Shown in pieces: positions 26,406 to 35,813 of a stretch of DNA of 64,000 nt; within the stretch, counting starts at the first letter, position 1, and every line of letters starts with the position of its first letter. The position numbers and the translations under genes were made by a program. The notes under the pieces were generated by a model. That model searched no databases. It saw nothing but the letters and a program-made list of their open reading frames with translations, and had not been told where the DNA came from. The DNA is from Methanolinea sp. UBA277. GTDB lineage: Archaea > Halobacteriota > Methanomicrobia > Methanomicrobiales > Methanospirillaceae. The DNA is taken from positions 1 through 64,000 of the forward strand of contig DANP01000004.1 in the NCBI GenBank assembly GCA_002499905.1, written 5' to 3'.

Positions 26406-27160
26406 GGCTCACCTCTCTCACTGCCCGCGCCCTGTGTACATTCCCCACAGGCTCTGCACACCGGATCCCGTTCAAGATCCAGAAAGGTAACAGAAGAGTC
26501 CCTCCCGTCCCAGATCAGCAGGCGGTTTTTCAGCAGTGTGCCCCCGCCGGTCAGGAATTTTATCGCCTCGTGTGCCTGCATCAGGCCGATAATCCCGGCT
26601 GTAGTTCCGATAATGGGAAATTCCGATCCACCAGGTGGATCAGGAAAGATGCACTGCAGGCACGCCGTCTCACCGGGAATGACGGTGGTGATGTGGCCGT
26701 CATAACCGGAGACAGCCCCGTGGATGCAGGGGATGCCGTGTTCAAGGGCTGCCAGATTCAGGGCATACCGGGCGGGAAAATTATCGAGTGCATCGATGAT
26801 GAGTGCAGCCCGCCCGATCAGTGCCGACGCATTCTGCCCGGTTATAACCTCGCAGACATCCTCGATGAACAGATCAGGGTTCATCGCCCCAAGTTTCTCC
26901 CGGGCGGAGACCGTCTTGTTCCGTCCGATATCCTGCTCCCAGTGAAGGATCTGCCGGTTCAGGTTGGTCATCTCCACCTTGTCGGAATCAATGATGGTCA
27001 GGCGGCCCACACCGGCAACGGCGAGATATGTCGCAGCAGGGCAGCCGAGCCCTCCGGCTCCGGCAAGAACCACGTGTGCCGCTTTGAGCCGCTCCTGGCC
27101 CTCCTCGCCGATGAACGCGATCTGGCGGGAATACCGATGAATTTCCCTTTCGGTGAGCAT
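26402..27160 (-). CDS. moeB: MoeB/ThiF/HesA-family adenylyltransferase (E1-like)
   Basis: 252 residues. It has the nucleotide-binding GAGGLGCPAATYLAVAGVG, the Arg-rich RYSRQIAFIGEEGQERL at the N-terminus, DALDNFPARY and paired CxxC zinc motifs (CLQC and CRAC). It adenylates the C-terminal glycine of a ubiquitin-like sulfur carrier. First gene of the moeB-moaD-moaE group; the symbol rests on this context. Confidence 0.92.
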   Translation of the reverse strand: MLTEREIHRYSRQIAFIGEEGQERLKAAHVVLAGAGGLGCPAATYLAVAGVGRLTIIDSDKVEMTNLNRQILHWEQDIGRNKTVSAREKLGAMNPDLFIEDVCEVITGQNASALIGRAALIIDALDNFPARYALNLAALEHGIPCIHGAVSGYDGHITTVIPGETACLQCIFPDPPGGSEFPIIGTTAGIIGLMQAHEAIKFLTGGGTLLKNRLLIWDGRDSSVTFLDLERDPVCRACGECTQGAGSERGEP

Positions 27161-27277
27161 GCCTTCCAGTCAGAAACCTCCTCTGAGTTCTGCACACTAT
27201 TATGAGATGTTTTACCATAATGTATTTCCTGCAGAGTCCCTGACCGGAAGCGATCCGCTTTCCGGAACAGGAACCGG

Positions 27278-28165
27278 GTGATATCACTGACACCAGAGAA
27301 AGAGTACTTCCTGCGGAAAGCCCTTTGCGGGAAGGATCGCATCATCATCGCATATTCCGGTGGCGTGGACAGTGCGCTCCTCGCCGCAATAGCGCAGGAA
27401 GAGCTGGGGGAGCGGGCCCGTGTCATCCTGCTCGACTCTCCCCTCCTCCCCCGGAGGCAGCTTCGTGAGGCGCGGGAACGGGCATCCTCGCTCGGCATAC
27501 CCCTCACCATCATTCCGTTCCCAATCCTGGACGATCCCGGGTTCAGGCAGAACCGCAGAGACCGGTGTTATCGCTGCAAGAAACTTGCCTGCAGACTTCT
27601 CCGGGATGCGGCCAGGGATTCTAATGCCGGCACCATTGCGGATGGCGTTAACACGAGCGACCTCGGTGAATTCCGGCCAGGCCTTCGTGCCTGCGAGGAG
27701 GAGGGGATCAGCCATCCATTCGTCGAATGCGATATCTCAAAAGAGGACATCCGCGAAATCGCCCGTTCCCGCGGCTTTCCGTTCTGGAACTGCCCTTCAT
27801 CAGCCTGTCTCGCGTCACGAATCCCCTACGGTGAAGAGATAACGCCCGGAAAGGTCCGGACCATCGAAACCGGAGAGGACCTCATCCATTCCTTCGGGCT
27901 CTCCCAGGTCAGGCTCCGGTTGCATGGCGATCTGGCCCGTATTGAAGTTCTTCCCGGGGAATTTTCTCTTCTGCTCAGGTTCCGGGAAGAGATTGCGGCG
28001 GGACTGAGGGCGGCCGGTTACCGGTATATAACCCTGGATCTTGAAGGATTCAGGAGCGGAAGCATGGACGAGGGTTCCCCCAGGGAAAAGTACAGGAGCG
28101 GGATTGCCAATCTGACCCTCACAAACGCGGGGGAGCCGGACAATCGAACTCCTGATATTCAGTGA
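27278..28165 (+). CDS. larE: LarE-type ATP-dependent sulfur transferase
   Basis: 295 residues. The PP-loop ATP motif is IIAYSGGVDSALLA; RDRCYRCKK and NCPSSACLASRIPYG follow, as in LarE. LarE sacrifices a cysteine sulfur (or uses a cluster-bound sulfur) to make the nickel-pincer cofactor of lactate racemase. The two Cys in NCPSSAC could suit the multi-cysteine, iron-sulfur form, but that is inference. larA, larB and larC are absent here, so the target may differ. The start is GTG 27278, divergent from moeB. Confidence 0.88.
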   Translation: MISLTPEKEYFLRKALCGKDRIIIAYSGGVDSALLAAIAQEELGERARVILLDSPLLPRRQLREARERASSLGIPLTIIPFPILDDPGFRQNRRDRCYRCKKLACRLLRDAARDSNAGTIADGVNTSDLGEFRPGLRACEEEGISHPFVECDISKEDIREIARSRGFPFWNCPSSACLASRIPYGEEITPGKVRTIETGEDLIHSFGLSQVRLRLHGDLARIEVLPGEFSLLLRFREEIAAGLRAAGYRYITLDLEGFRSGSMDEGSPREKYRSGIANLTLTNAGEPDNRTPDIQ

Positions 28166-28415
28166 TGCCATCGGAATCCTGCCATCATCTTTGCGATCTT
28201 GGATCAGTCCTCATCGCGTACGGTGGCCTCACTGCACCGTATAAGATCATCCTGCGGGAATTCCTGGAAATGCCCTCCGTCAGCTCAATCAGATCAGGCG
28301 TGAATACCAGCAAAATTGTGTTCGGGCTTGATCTTCATGCCCTATTGGAACACCGTTCGTCCGGTTCCCGCTGCCTTTTTGTAGCCTCCCGCGGAACTGT
28401 GGATAGGACGCCGGT

Positions 28416-29195
28416 ATGGGACCTGGTGCTGAAATTCCCTCAAAGAATCGGATCACCCGGAAGGATAAAGGGGGACGCAGCGGAGCCGGACTCGCCTGTC
28501 TCGGGAGATACCGGGAGGCACTTGCCGCATTTGACGAGGAATCTGAACATGTCAGGAACCCCGATGTCCTCATCCAGAAAGCCCTCACCCTGGACCGGAT
28601 CGGATTATTCAGGGCTTCACTGGAGTGCTGTGAACAGGCGATCAGCATGGAACCCGGGAACAGTGATGCCTGGTTTGTCCGCGGGCTCACTCTCTATTAC
28701 CTGGCCCGGTATGCCGATGCTGTCCAGTGCCTTGACCATGCGGTAACCCTTGATCCCGACCATGCTGAGGCCTGGTTTATCAGGGGCAACTGTGCATACC
28801 AGGAAGGGGACCTGGAGAAGGCCCTTCGCTCATACGAAATAACCCTCTCTCTGTGTTCCGAATACCCAAAAGCATGGTACAACCGGGGAGTTTGTCTTGC
28901 TGACATGGGGTTGTTCCATGAAGCACTCGAATCGTACGACAGCTGTATCAGGATCAATCCCGGTGTCAGTGTCGTTCATGCAAACCGTGGAGGTGCCCTT
29001 GCCGCACTTGGCAGGGTTGAGGAAGCACTTACAGCTTTTGATACGGCCCTGGATCTCGATCCCGGGGATCTCACTGCCCTGAACAACAAGGGAATCCTCC
29101 TCTCCCGCATGGGACGGGACGAGGAGGCAATGGTCTGTCTCAGCCGTGCACGGGAAAAGGCACGGGGCCGGGAATTTCCCCGAAGGGTGTGGTAG
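28416..29195 (+). CDS. TPR-repeat protein, 259 aa
   Basis: About six tetratricopeptide repeats from residue 25 onward, for example AVQCLDHAVTLDPDHAEAWF, ALRSYEITLSLCSEYPKAWY and ALTAFDTALDLDPGDLTAL. An in-frame TAG four codons upstream fixes the start at or after ATG 28416, though the ribosome binding site is weak. A scaffold protein of unknown partner. The 250 nt between larE and this gene contain no convincing gene. Confidence 0.82.
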   Translation: MGPGAEIPSKNRITRKDKGGRSGAGLACLGRYREALAAFDEESEHVRNPDVLIQKALTLDRIGLFRASLECCEQAISMEPGNSDAWFVRGLTLYYLARYADAVQCLDHAVTLDPDHAEAWFIRGNCAYQEGDLEKALRSYEITLSLCSEYPKAWYNRGVCLADMGLFHEALESYDSCIRINPGVSVVHANRGGALAALGRVEEALTAFDTALDLDPGDLTALNNKGILLSRMGRDEEAMVCLSRAREKARGREFPRRVW

Positions 29196-29267
29196 CCCGG
29201 TGCCGGAAGAGCGAAAAACTGCCGGATTCCGGCAAAAGAGCAGGATTGGAGGTTCATAGCGAGGTCC

Positions 29268-30083
29268 ATGATCCCCGTCTCCATCGCTGCTGCTGCTGTC
29301 TGCATGGGGGTGCTGGCCGGATTTCTCGCAGCACTGGCAGGTGTCGGGGGAGGGTTCCTCTATGTTCCGATCCTCGTCCTGGTGTTCGGCCTTGACCCCC
29401 AGGATGCTGTGGGCACCAGCCTTACCGTGATCATCTTCACCACCCTTTCGGCCTCAGTATCCTATTTCCGTCAGAAGAGAGTCTTTTTCAGGAGCGCCGC
29501 GTGCCTGATTCTCCCGAGCATCGTGTTTGCCATCGCCGGCGCCTACCTCACGGCTTTCATATCCGGGGTCATTGTCGCGCTGCTCTTCTCCCTGGTTGTC
29601 GGCCTGCTGGCAGTCAAACTTCTCTTTCAGGAATTTCCGCTTGTACGGGCGATTGACAGAGGACCCTCCTGCGAAGAGACCTGTTGTGACTGCTTCTCAT
29701 GCACCGCGAAAAACAGGCTCTTCTATCTGCACTACGCAGTATGGGGGGCACTTGCCGGTCTGGCAAGCGGCCTGACCGGCATCGGGGGCGGAGTGTTCAA
29801 CGTCCCGGCAATGGTAACCGCCGGAATGCCCGTGCACTTTGCCGTCGCCACATCATCCGTGGTGGTCCTCGCCACGTCATCTGCAGGTGCCGGCATCCAT
29901 GCAACCCTCGGCCATATTCAGCCTGCGTATGCACTCAGCCTTTCAATGGGGGCGGTGATCGGGGCATATGCCGGTGCGCGTGCAGCACCGAAAGCACCGG
30001 AGCAGCTCCTCATGAGAGGTATAGGGATACTCCTGGCCGTCGTAGCCCTCACCATGCTCATCACCACCGTTCATGGCCTGTAA
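29268..30083 (+). CDS. TauE/SafE-family membrane transporter with Cys-rich loop
   Basis: 271 residues with seven to eight membrane helices and the two TauE repeats: GVGGGFLYVPILVLVFGLDP and GIGGGVFNVPAMV. Members export sulfite, sulfonates or other anions. The central loop (about residues 128-150) has five cysteines (CEETCCDCFSC), unusual for the family and suggestive of metal or cluster binding. GAGGT lies 3 nt before the ATG. Substrate unknown. Confidence 0.88.
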   Translation: MIPVSIAAAAVCMGVLAGFLAALAGVGGGFLYVPILVLVFGLDPQDAVGTSLTVIIFTTLSASVSYFRQKRVFFRSAACLILPSIVFAIAGAYLTAFISGVIVALLFSLVVGLLAVKLLFQEFPLVRAIDRGPSCEETCCDCFSCTAKNRLFYLHYAVWGALAGLASGLTGIGGGVFNVPAMVTAGMPVHFAVATSSVVVLATSSAGAGIHATLGHIQPAYALSLSMGAVIGAYAGARAAPKAPEQLLMRGIGILLAVVALTMLITTVHGL

Positions 30084-30106
30084 TCGCACAGGACTCCCGG
30101 GGCGGT

Positions 30107-30709
30107 TTACTGCCCGGGATGGAGCAGGGATCCGGGAGTCTTCCCCTCGGGCATGGATCTCAGGTAATGAGCGGCCATTGCGATGGCGACGATCGACCCG
30201 ATGGTGTTTGAGACCATATCAAGAATGGAATCGGTGACGCCGTTATTGTAGGACGACTGGACAAGAACATCGATGTAGTACTCCCCCACCTCCCAGCTCA
30301 GACCGAACAGGAAGACCAGAATGAACATCCCGAGCAGGATTCGGGAGGGGCGCACCCGGATCTCCCAGTAGTCCATCACCAGGAAGAACGAAAAGATGAG
30401 GAGGCCGAGAGCCAGAGCCGATACGCCGTGTGCCAGCTTGTCGTAGTAGGGCATATACTTCCAGTACCAGCGGTTGATTCCGCCGGCTATGTGGAGAAAA
30501 AGGGCGAGGGCAATGGTGCTCTTGGTCCCGAACGGGAGGACAATGGAGATCTTTTTTTCGACGAGAACAGGAACGACGAGGAGTGCCATTGACGCGAGCA
30601 CGACATAGAACCGGGTGGTGTCTTCGATGAGCACAGCCTGCACGGCGAATCCAAGGAATATGATCTCAAAGGCGAGGAGAACTGCATATTCGAACTGTTG
30701 TCTGTTCAT
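30107..30709 (-). CDS. DUF2238/YjdF-like membrane protein
   Basis: 200 residues, about six membrane helices. The segments YDKLAHGVSALALGLLIF, FGLSWEVGEYYIDVL and GVTDSILDMVSNTIGSIVA match the DUF2238 (YjdF) pattern. No function is established. It is convergent with the TauE gene. Confidence 0.75.
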   Translation of the reverse strand: MNRQQFEYAVLLAFEIIFLGFAVQAVLIEDTTRFYVVLASMALLVVPVLVEKKISIVLPFGTKSTIALALFLHIAGGINRWYWKYMPYYDKLAHGVSALALGLLIFSFFLVMDYWEIRVRPSRILLGMFILVFLFGLSWEVGEYYIDVLVQSSYNNGVTDSILDMVSNTIGSIVAIAMAAHYLRSMPEGKTPGSLLHPGQ

Positions 30710-30909
30710 GCTCTGCTATTCCAGCATTATTCACACACATAGGTAATATCTCTGCTCATGCTGCCAGGAACGGAGGGCCCGGGAGGCGCATTTCAACCAG
30801 GAATACACCATTCCGGACCAGCCAGGTACCTGGTGGCCGAAGGTCCTGTCCAATCCATCGGTTTTTCTATGGGCAGGGCAATGATCCCGTAGAAGCGGAC
30901 GGAGGATAA

Positions 30910-32085
30910 ATGTCGGCAGCACCCGTAATCCCGAGGAGTACCTGCAGGCTCTTTGGAGCTATCAAAGCGCTCGGGACAATGAAAAATACTGTAATCCTTG
31001 TCCACGGGCCGAAAGGCTGCGTCTACCACATCGCCTACATCCTTGGCATGCGGGGCGACCGCCCTCCCCGGATCTACTCTACCTGCCTCGACGAACAGGA
31101 TGTCATTTTCGGGGCAGAGCAAAAACTGGTCGCTGCGATTGAGGATCTGGACCGCACGCTCTCCCCTGAGCTGATCGCCGTCCTCTCCTGCTGCGCGTCA
31201 GGTATCATCGGGGAGGATGTAGCCTCGGCGGTCCGTTCGGCATCGGTATCTGCCCGGGCGCTGGCCATTGATTCCGGAGGGTTTGAAGGTGATCACTCCG
31301 GCGGTTATACCGACACCCTCGCCACAATTGCCGCAACGCTTACCGGTACGAGCGGATCGGTTGACCCCTGTTCGGTCAACCTGCTCGGTGTTCTCCGGTC
31401 AGGACCGGATCTCACCGAGATGAAACGACTGCTCTCATCTGTCGGAGTTACGACAGGAACGGTTCTGACTGCAGGTGCCGGACTCCAGGATCTCAAACGG
31501 GCAGGAGATGCTGCCCTGAACCTGGTCCTCTGTGAGAATTCAGGGCTCGGGGCTGCGGAAGTGCTCAAAGCACGATTCGGCACTCCGTTCAGAATCATCG
31601 ATCTGCCCATAGGGAGACGGGCAACCGACCGGTTCCTGTCTGCCGTACTGCAGGGGCTCGGCCGGGAATATACCCGGCCACACGTAGTATCAGAACCACC
31701 CCGTATTCCCGCGGATATGCGCATCGCCCTGTTCTCAGGCCCTGCCCGCGCCATTGCCTTCTCGGCGTTCCTCTCCGGACTGAACTGTCCGCCCCGCCTG
31801 ATCATTCTCGATGTGATCCCGCCATCTCCGGAACGCGTCTACCGGGCAGCAGGACCGGACAGCGAAGTTCTCATCATGCCCGGCTACCAGGAGATCGAAG
31901 ACCATCTCGACCGGGCCGGGATCAATCTCATCCTCGGGGGTCTGCTCGAGCGCCCGTTCGCAGCAGAACGGAACATCCCCTCGATCGATGTGATGCACGG
32001 GAGTCAGGCGACGTTCGGGTACAGCGGTGAAGAGAACCTGGTGCGGCGCATCAGGGCAGCGGTATCCCGATCGGTGCAGGACTGA
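30910..32085 (+). CDS. Nitrogenase component 1-like protein (NifD/NifE/CfbD superfamily)
   Basis: 391 residues. Three cysteines sit where nitrogenase-like alpha subunits hold an iron-sulfur cluster: Cys12 (RSTCRLFGAIKALG), Cys37 (HGPKGCVYH) and Cys94/95 (CCASGIIGEDV). EQDVIFGAEQKL is also typical. The length is near CfbD, the nitrogenase-like reductase of coenzyme F430 synthesis, but the sequence style is also NifE-like, so I leave it unnamed. No NifH/CfbC-type reductase or second subunit lies in the window. GGAGG precedes the ATG by 5 nt. Superfamily is sure; role is not. Confidence 0.83.
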   Translation: MSAAPVIPRSTCRLFGAIKALGTMKNTVILVHGPKGCVYHIAYILGMRGDRPPRIYSTCLDEQDVIFGAEQKLVAAIEDLDRTLSPELIAVLSCCASGIIGEDVASAVRSASVSARALAIDSGGFEGDHSGGYTDTLATIAATLTGTSGSVDPCSVNLLGVLRSGPDLTEMKRLLSSVGVTTGTVLTAGAGLQDLKRAGDAALNLVLCENSGLGAAEVLKARFGTPFRIIDLPIGRRATDRFLSAVLQGLGREYTRPHVVSEPPRIPADMRIALFSGPARAIAFSAFLSGLNCPPRLIILDVIPPSPERVYRAAGPDSEVLIMPGYQEIEDHLDRAGINLILGGLLERPFAAERNIPSIDVMHGSQATFGYSGEENLVRRIRAAVSRSVQD

Positions 32086-32246
32086 AACGGTCTTCACCGG
32101 CAGGAACCGGTGAAAAGAGATTGCCGGACAAAGAGAGCCGGATCGCGGACTTCAGCCACACTCCGGGCAGGGGGGGAAAGTTCGATGACCGCTTCGTCAA
32201 CAAAGGGATAACCGCCGGAACACCCGGCTGCCCTATCAGGTTTGTG

Positions 32247-32381
32247 TCAGATGATATCAAGCGCGATCAGTTCCTCTATCTCCTCTTCATCCGCATCATC
32301 ATGCGGCCGATCTGACAGTTTTTTCCGTTTCTTCCCGCCTTGTATGGAGAGAGCTTCCCTGATGCGGTTAAAGAGACGCAT
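32247..32381 (-). CDS. Small protein, 44 aa, downstream of dinB
   Basis: A 44-codon frame: basic N-terminal half (FNRIREALSIQGGKKRKKL) and a strongly acidic C-terminal half (DDADEEEIEELIALDII). TATTTATGA 28-36 nt upstream is TATA-like and a GGGGGA lies 14 nt before the ATG. The charge segregation and fit to the gap suggest a real gene, but short frames can arise by chance. No function known. Confidence 0.45.
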   Translation of the reverse strand: MRLFNRIREALSIQGGKKRKKLSDRPHDDADEEEIEELIALDII

Positions 32382-32433
32382 ATGTGGTCGTATCTTCCCC
32401 CGGTCATAAATACCTGTCAGGCAGGAAACAACA

Positions 32434-33603
32434 TCAGCCGGTACGGTTGCCGGAAGGAGGGGAGGAGTCGCAGAAATCGTCTATTCTCGTCTGGCTCAGG
32501 TCGCCGGTCTGGAGACCCGAGAGTTTCAGCCCGATGAGCCGGACGAGGCGGCCATCGTAGAGTTCAGAGACCAGCTGCAGGGCGACCGCCCGGATGGTCC
32601 GGAGATCCGCCCGGGGTTTCTCGATCGTCCGGGCTTTTGTCCGGGTATCAAACCCATAGTACCGGATCTTGACCGTGACCGTTTTAAACATCATGCCCTC
32701 ATGGGAAAGGGTTTCTGCGAGCTCCTGTGCCATGCCGTCCAGGGTCGCCTGGAGGGCAGGGATATCCCGGGTATCCTGCTCGTAGGTCATCTCGCGGGAG
32801 ATGGACCTGCTGCTCTCGCGGATCCGGATACCGGTCCGGTCGATTCCCCGGGCCAGGTCACGTATGACGACAGCTGACCGCCCGAACCTCGCGATGAGCG
32901 CCTGGATGTCGGCGATAGCCAGCTGTCCGATGGTGATTATCCCCATCTCATGGAGCGCCCGGGCAGACTTCTTTCCGATTCCCGGGATCTTCTCAACCGC
33001 CAGAGGGGCGAGGAACGAGGCAGCATCTTCGGGTAGGATCACCAGGAGACCATCAGGCTTGGAGCGATCGGAGGCGATCTTGGCGAGGGTTCTTCCGGGA
33101 GCTATCCCGATCGAGCAGGCAAGCCCTTCCTTCCCCCTGATCTCTTCCTTGATCTCACGTGCTTTCTCACGTGCAGCATCGAAAACCTGCAGATGGCTCA
33201 TGTCCAGGTAGGCTTCATCAATACTGACCTGCTCGAAGATCGGGGAATATCGCCGGAGAATCCGCATCACCGATTGCGAGGCCCGCTCATAGAGCTCGAA
33301 GTGTGGCTGGAGGAACACTGCATCGGGACAGCGCTGGTATGCGTGGGAGATTGGCATCGCTGAATGGACGCCGAACTTCCGTGCCTCGTATGAACTGGTG
33401 CTTACCACTCCCCGCCCAAGACCCCCTTTGGGATCAGCCCCGACGATGACCGGCCGGCCTGCATATTCAGGATGCTCCCTGACCTCGACCGAGGCATAGA
33501 AGCTGTCCATATCGACGTGGAATATGATCCGGGGCGCTTCGGCCCCCATGTCTCGTGCCACCCCGGCTGATATCCGGTCTTCTCCGGATCCTGGATCCCT
33601 CAT
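32434..33603 (-). CDS. dinB: DNA polymerase IV (Y family, DinB)
   Basis: 389 residues. Catalytic motifs are HVDMDSFYASVE and SIDEAYLDMS; the helix-hairpin-helix reads IPGIGKKSARALHEMGI, and the little-finger domain fills the C-terminus. It copies past DNA lesions at low fidelity. The ATG at 33603 follows the upstream PHP gene by 3 nt with GGTGA spacing that suits translational coupling; ATG 33549 is the usual family start and an alternative. The last residues do not form an obvious PCNA-interaction box. Confidence 0.93.
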   Translation of the reverse strand: MRDPGSGEDRISAGVARDMGAEAPRIIFHVDMDSFYASVEVREHPEYAGRPVIVGADPKGGLGRGVVSTSSYEARKFGVHSAMPISHAYQRCPDAVFLQPHFELYERASQSVMRILRRYSPIFEQVSIDEAYLDMSHLQVFDAAREKAREIKEEIRGKEGLACSIGIAPGRTLAKIASDRSKPDGLLVILPEDAASFLAPLAVEKIPGIGKKSARALHEMGIITIGQLAIADIQALIARFGRSAVVIRDLARGIDRTGIRIRESSRSISREMTYEQDTRDIPALQATLDGMAQELAETLSHEGMMFKTVTVKIRYYGFDTRTKARTIEKPRADLRTIRAVALQLVSELYDGRLVRLIGLKLSGLQTGDLSQTRIDDFCDSSPPSGNRTG

Positions 33604-33606
33604 TTT

Positions 33607-34719
33607 TCACCGCCTGTGTCCCCCAGTCCTCCGGAAGAACCGCTGAAGGCGGGGGAGATTCTGTTCATAGTGGATCGAGAGCGACGGGAGGGTATACGGC
33701 AGGTACCGGGTGATCATGACGGTTCCGGTCAGACCCTTCCCGAGGAGGGTCTTCTCCTTCCCGATGATGGTGGTCTGGTGCTTCCGGATGTTGTCGAGGA
33801 ACTCATCCACCGTGTCAGCCCGCGAGCAGGTAACCACGGTACCGTAATCACGAAGGAGGTGAGCGTCAGTTCCGCCGACTATACCGAGCCTGTTCCGTTC
33901 GGCGAGGTGAACCGCCCTGATGTTCCCTGAACGGGGCATCCCGCCACAGATGGCTTCGATAGCGTCAAAACGGGGAATAATTTCCGGCGGGAGCCACTCG
34001 CGCTCGACACACCGGCCTACACCCTTGTTGAAGATGAGATATCCGAACGGATGTGCCGCGGCGGAGAGACAGGAATATCCGGACGCCCGGTCAAGAATCT
34101 CTGACGTCGTGAGCCGGATGGCCAGAAAAGGGCTCTGCTGCTTTTTTTCTTCAATATGATTCCGGTAGAAATCAATCAGATCGGGGAGTGCATAGAAATA
34201 GACAAGGATGTGGGGTCCGTCCAGGGCACTGATCTCAATCCCGGGGATGATGAGAGATCCTGGTGATGATTCCACCGCATCCCTGCTTCCGCTGACCACA
34301 TTATGATCGGTAATCGAGAGCCCGATGCCCAGTGACGAGGCGCGGGAGAGAGCATCCCTGACCCGGACCGGCGCATCGGAATGATTGGTATGACAGTGCA
34401 TATCGACAGCACAGATCCCTTCCCGTGCAAGCTCTTCCAGGACCGGTCTCCCGAACCGGATCCGCTCCGAGACCACCCGCTCTCTTTTCAGCATGCTCCG
34501 TACCCGGGCGCGTGCAGAACCGCCTCTGCTCTGTTTCTTGTTTGTGAACGGCAAATCATATAGCATTGGATAGGTACTCACCGGATCGTTCGAATCCAAT
34601 CCATGCGGGAACCTGATGAGAAAAACCTCATCCTCCGGTGTCATTTCCGGGACCAGAGCCCTCAAGAGGGGCACCTGGGAGATGTGATCCCCCATGCCCG
34701 CAATTCCAACCCGTCTCAC
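33607..34719 (-). CDS. PHP-domain metal-dependent phosphoesterase
   Basis: 370 residues. The PHP domain (about 105-330) has all metal motifs: DMHCHTNHSD, ITDHN, PGIEIS, AAHPFGY and GGTDAH. The N-terminal 100 residues and C-terminal 40 are not assigned. Such proteins hydrolyse phosphoesters, including nucleic acid ends or small phosphorylated metabolites. It is followed directly by dinB, so a DNA repair role is possible but unproven. Start GTG 34719 or ATG 34695. Confidence 0.85.
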   Translation of the reverse strand: MRRVGIAGMGDHISQVPLLRALVPEMTPEDEVFLIRFPHGLDSNDPVSTYPMLYDLPFTNKKQSRGGSARARVRSMLKRERVVSERIRFGRPVLEELAREGICAVDMHCHTNHSDAPVRVRDALSRASSLGIGLSITDHNVVSGSRDAVESSPGSLIIPGIEISALDGPHILVYFYALPDLIDFYRNHIEEKKQQSPFLAIRLTTSEILDRASGYSCLSAAAHPFGYLIFNKGVGRCVEREWLPPEIIPRFDAIEAICGGMPRSGNIRAVHLAERNRLGIVGGTDAHLLRDYGTVVTCSRADTVDEFLDNIRKHQTTIIGKEKTLLGKGLTGTVMITRYLPYTLPSLSIHYEQNLPRLQRFFRRTGGHRR

Positions 34720-34751
34720 CAGGTCTTCGTTTCCCGGTTCCCCCCTCTCTT

Positions 34752-35807
34752 TCAGGGTACCGGTTGCTGCTGGCTTATGCAGTGGATTGCCCCAAACCCG
34801 TTCACCAGTGCCCGGCAGTCGATCCCGATAACCTCGCGATCCGGGAAGACTGACGCAAGGATTGCCCTGGCCCGGGCATCATTCGGATGGTGAAATGCCG
34901 GCATGAGCACAACCCTGTTGGCGATGAGGAAATTGGCGTAACTGGCAGGGAGGCGCCCATCGTCCCCAACGGAACCGGGCATGGGCAGGGGGATAACCGT
35001 GAGGGGAGTTCCATCCTGGTTGGTTGAGCCCCGGAGTATCCGGTAGTTCTCTTTAAGTGCAGCAAAGTTCTCATCATCCGGATCATCCTCAACGGCGCAG
35101 ACCACCGTTCTTTCATTCACAAACCGGGCAATATCGTCAACATGGCCATCAGTATCGTCTCCTGCAATCCCATCCGACAGCCAGATCACCCGGTTGCAAC
35201 CCAGGTAATCCCTGAGCACGGCTTCAATCTCACTACGACCGAGATCAGGATTGCGATTGGGATTCAGGAGGCACTGTTCGGTGGTCAGCACGGTCCCCCT
35301 CCCGTTCACATCGATCGAGCCCCCCTCCATCACCACGCCGGGAGAAAAGCACCTGATTCCGAGCTCGCGGTTCATCATCGAAGGAATGCAGTCATCATAG
35401 AGCAGTTCGGGATACTTGTTCCCCCAGGCATTGAACCGCCAGTTGACCATGGCAAGCTCATGGTTCTTCCGGTTCACGATAAAGGTGGGACCGTAGTCCC
35501 TGAACCAGACATCGACATAATCGATGGTATGGAAGCGGAGTCCTTCCGGGATCCTGCCAATCTTCCCGATGAGGGTTCGCACCCGTTCTTCGGTCTCCTT
35601 GTCCCTGACGAGGAGGTTGACCTTCTGGCCGCGGCAGGAGGTCCTGATGATCGTTCTGTAGGCATCCTCAACGGCAGAAAGCTCGGGGAAGGTCTCTTCA
35701 TCCTGGGGCCAGGAGAGCCAGACAGACTCCTGCGGATCCCATTCGGCGGGCATATGGAATCCTTCCTCCATCGGAGTCTGAACGGTTCGTTCCGAAACAG
35801 GAGCCAT
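34752..35807 (-). CDS. aguA: Agmatine deiminase
   Basis: 351 residues of the guanidino-modifying family. FHMPAEWDPQESVWLSWP, WFRDYGPTF, the GDDTDGHVDD acidic/His motif and the catalytic Cys in GAIHCISQQQP are all present. It converts agmatine to N-carbamoylputrescine and ammonia. It is translated just after aguB (GGAGTGA overlaps the aguB stop). Together they form the full two-step path to putrescine. Confidence 0.95.
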   Translation of the reverse strand: MAPVSERTVQTPMEEGFHMPAEWDPQESVWLSWPQDEETFPELSAVEDAYRTIIRTSCRGQKVNLLVRDKETEERVRTLIGKIGRIPEGLRFHTIDYVDVWFRDYGPTFIVNRKNHELAMVNWRFNAWGNKYPELLYDDCIPSMMNRELGIRCFSPGVVMEGGSIDVNGRGTVLTTEQCLLNPNRNPDLGRSEIEAVLRDYLGCNRVIWLSDGIAGDDTDGHVDDIARFVNERTVVCAVEDDPDDENFAALKENYRILRGSTNQDGTPLTVIPLPMPGSVGDDGRLPASYANFLIANRVVLMPAFHHPNDARARAILASVFPDREVIGIDCRALVNGFGAIHCISQQQPVP

Positions 35808-35813
35808 ACCGGT

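Noticed and set aside
28162..28746. Rightward 194-codon frame overlapping larE end and the TPR gene
   Set aside because: It overlaps the TPR repeats in another frame, has no recognisable domain and looks compositionally random.
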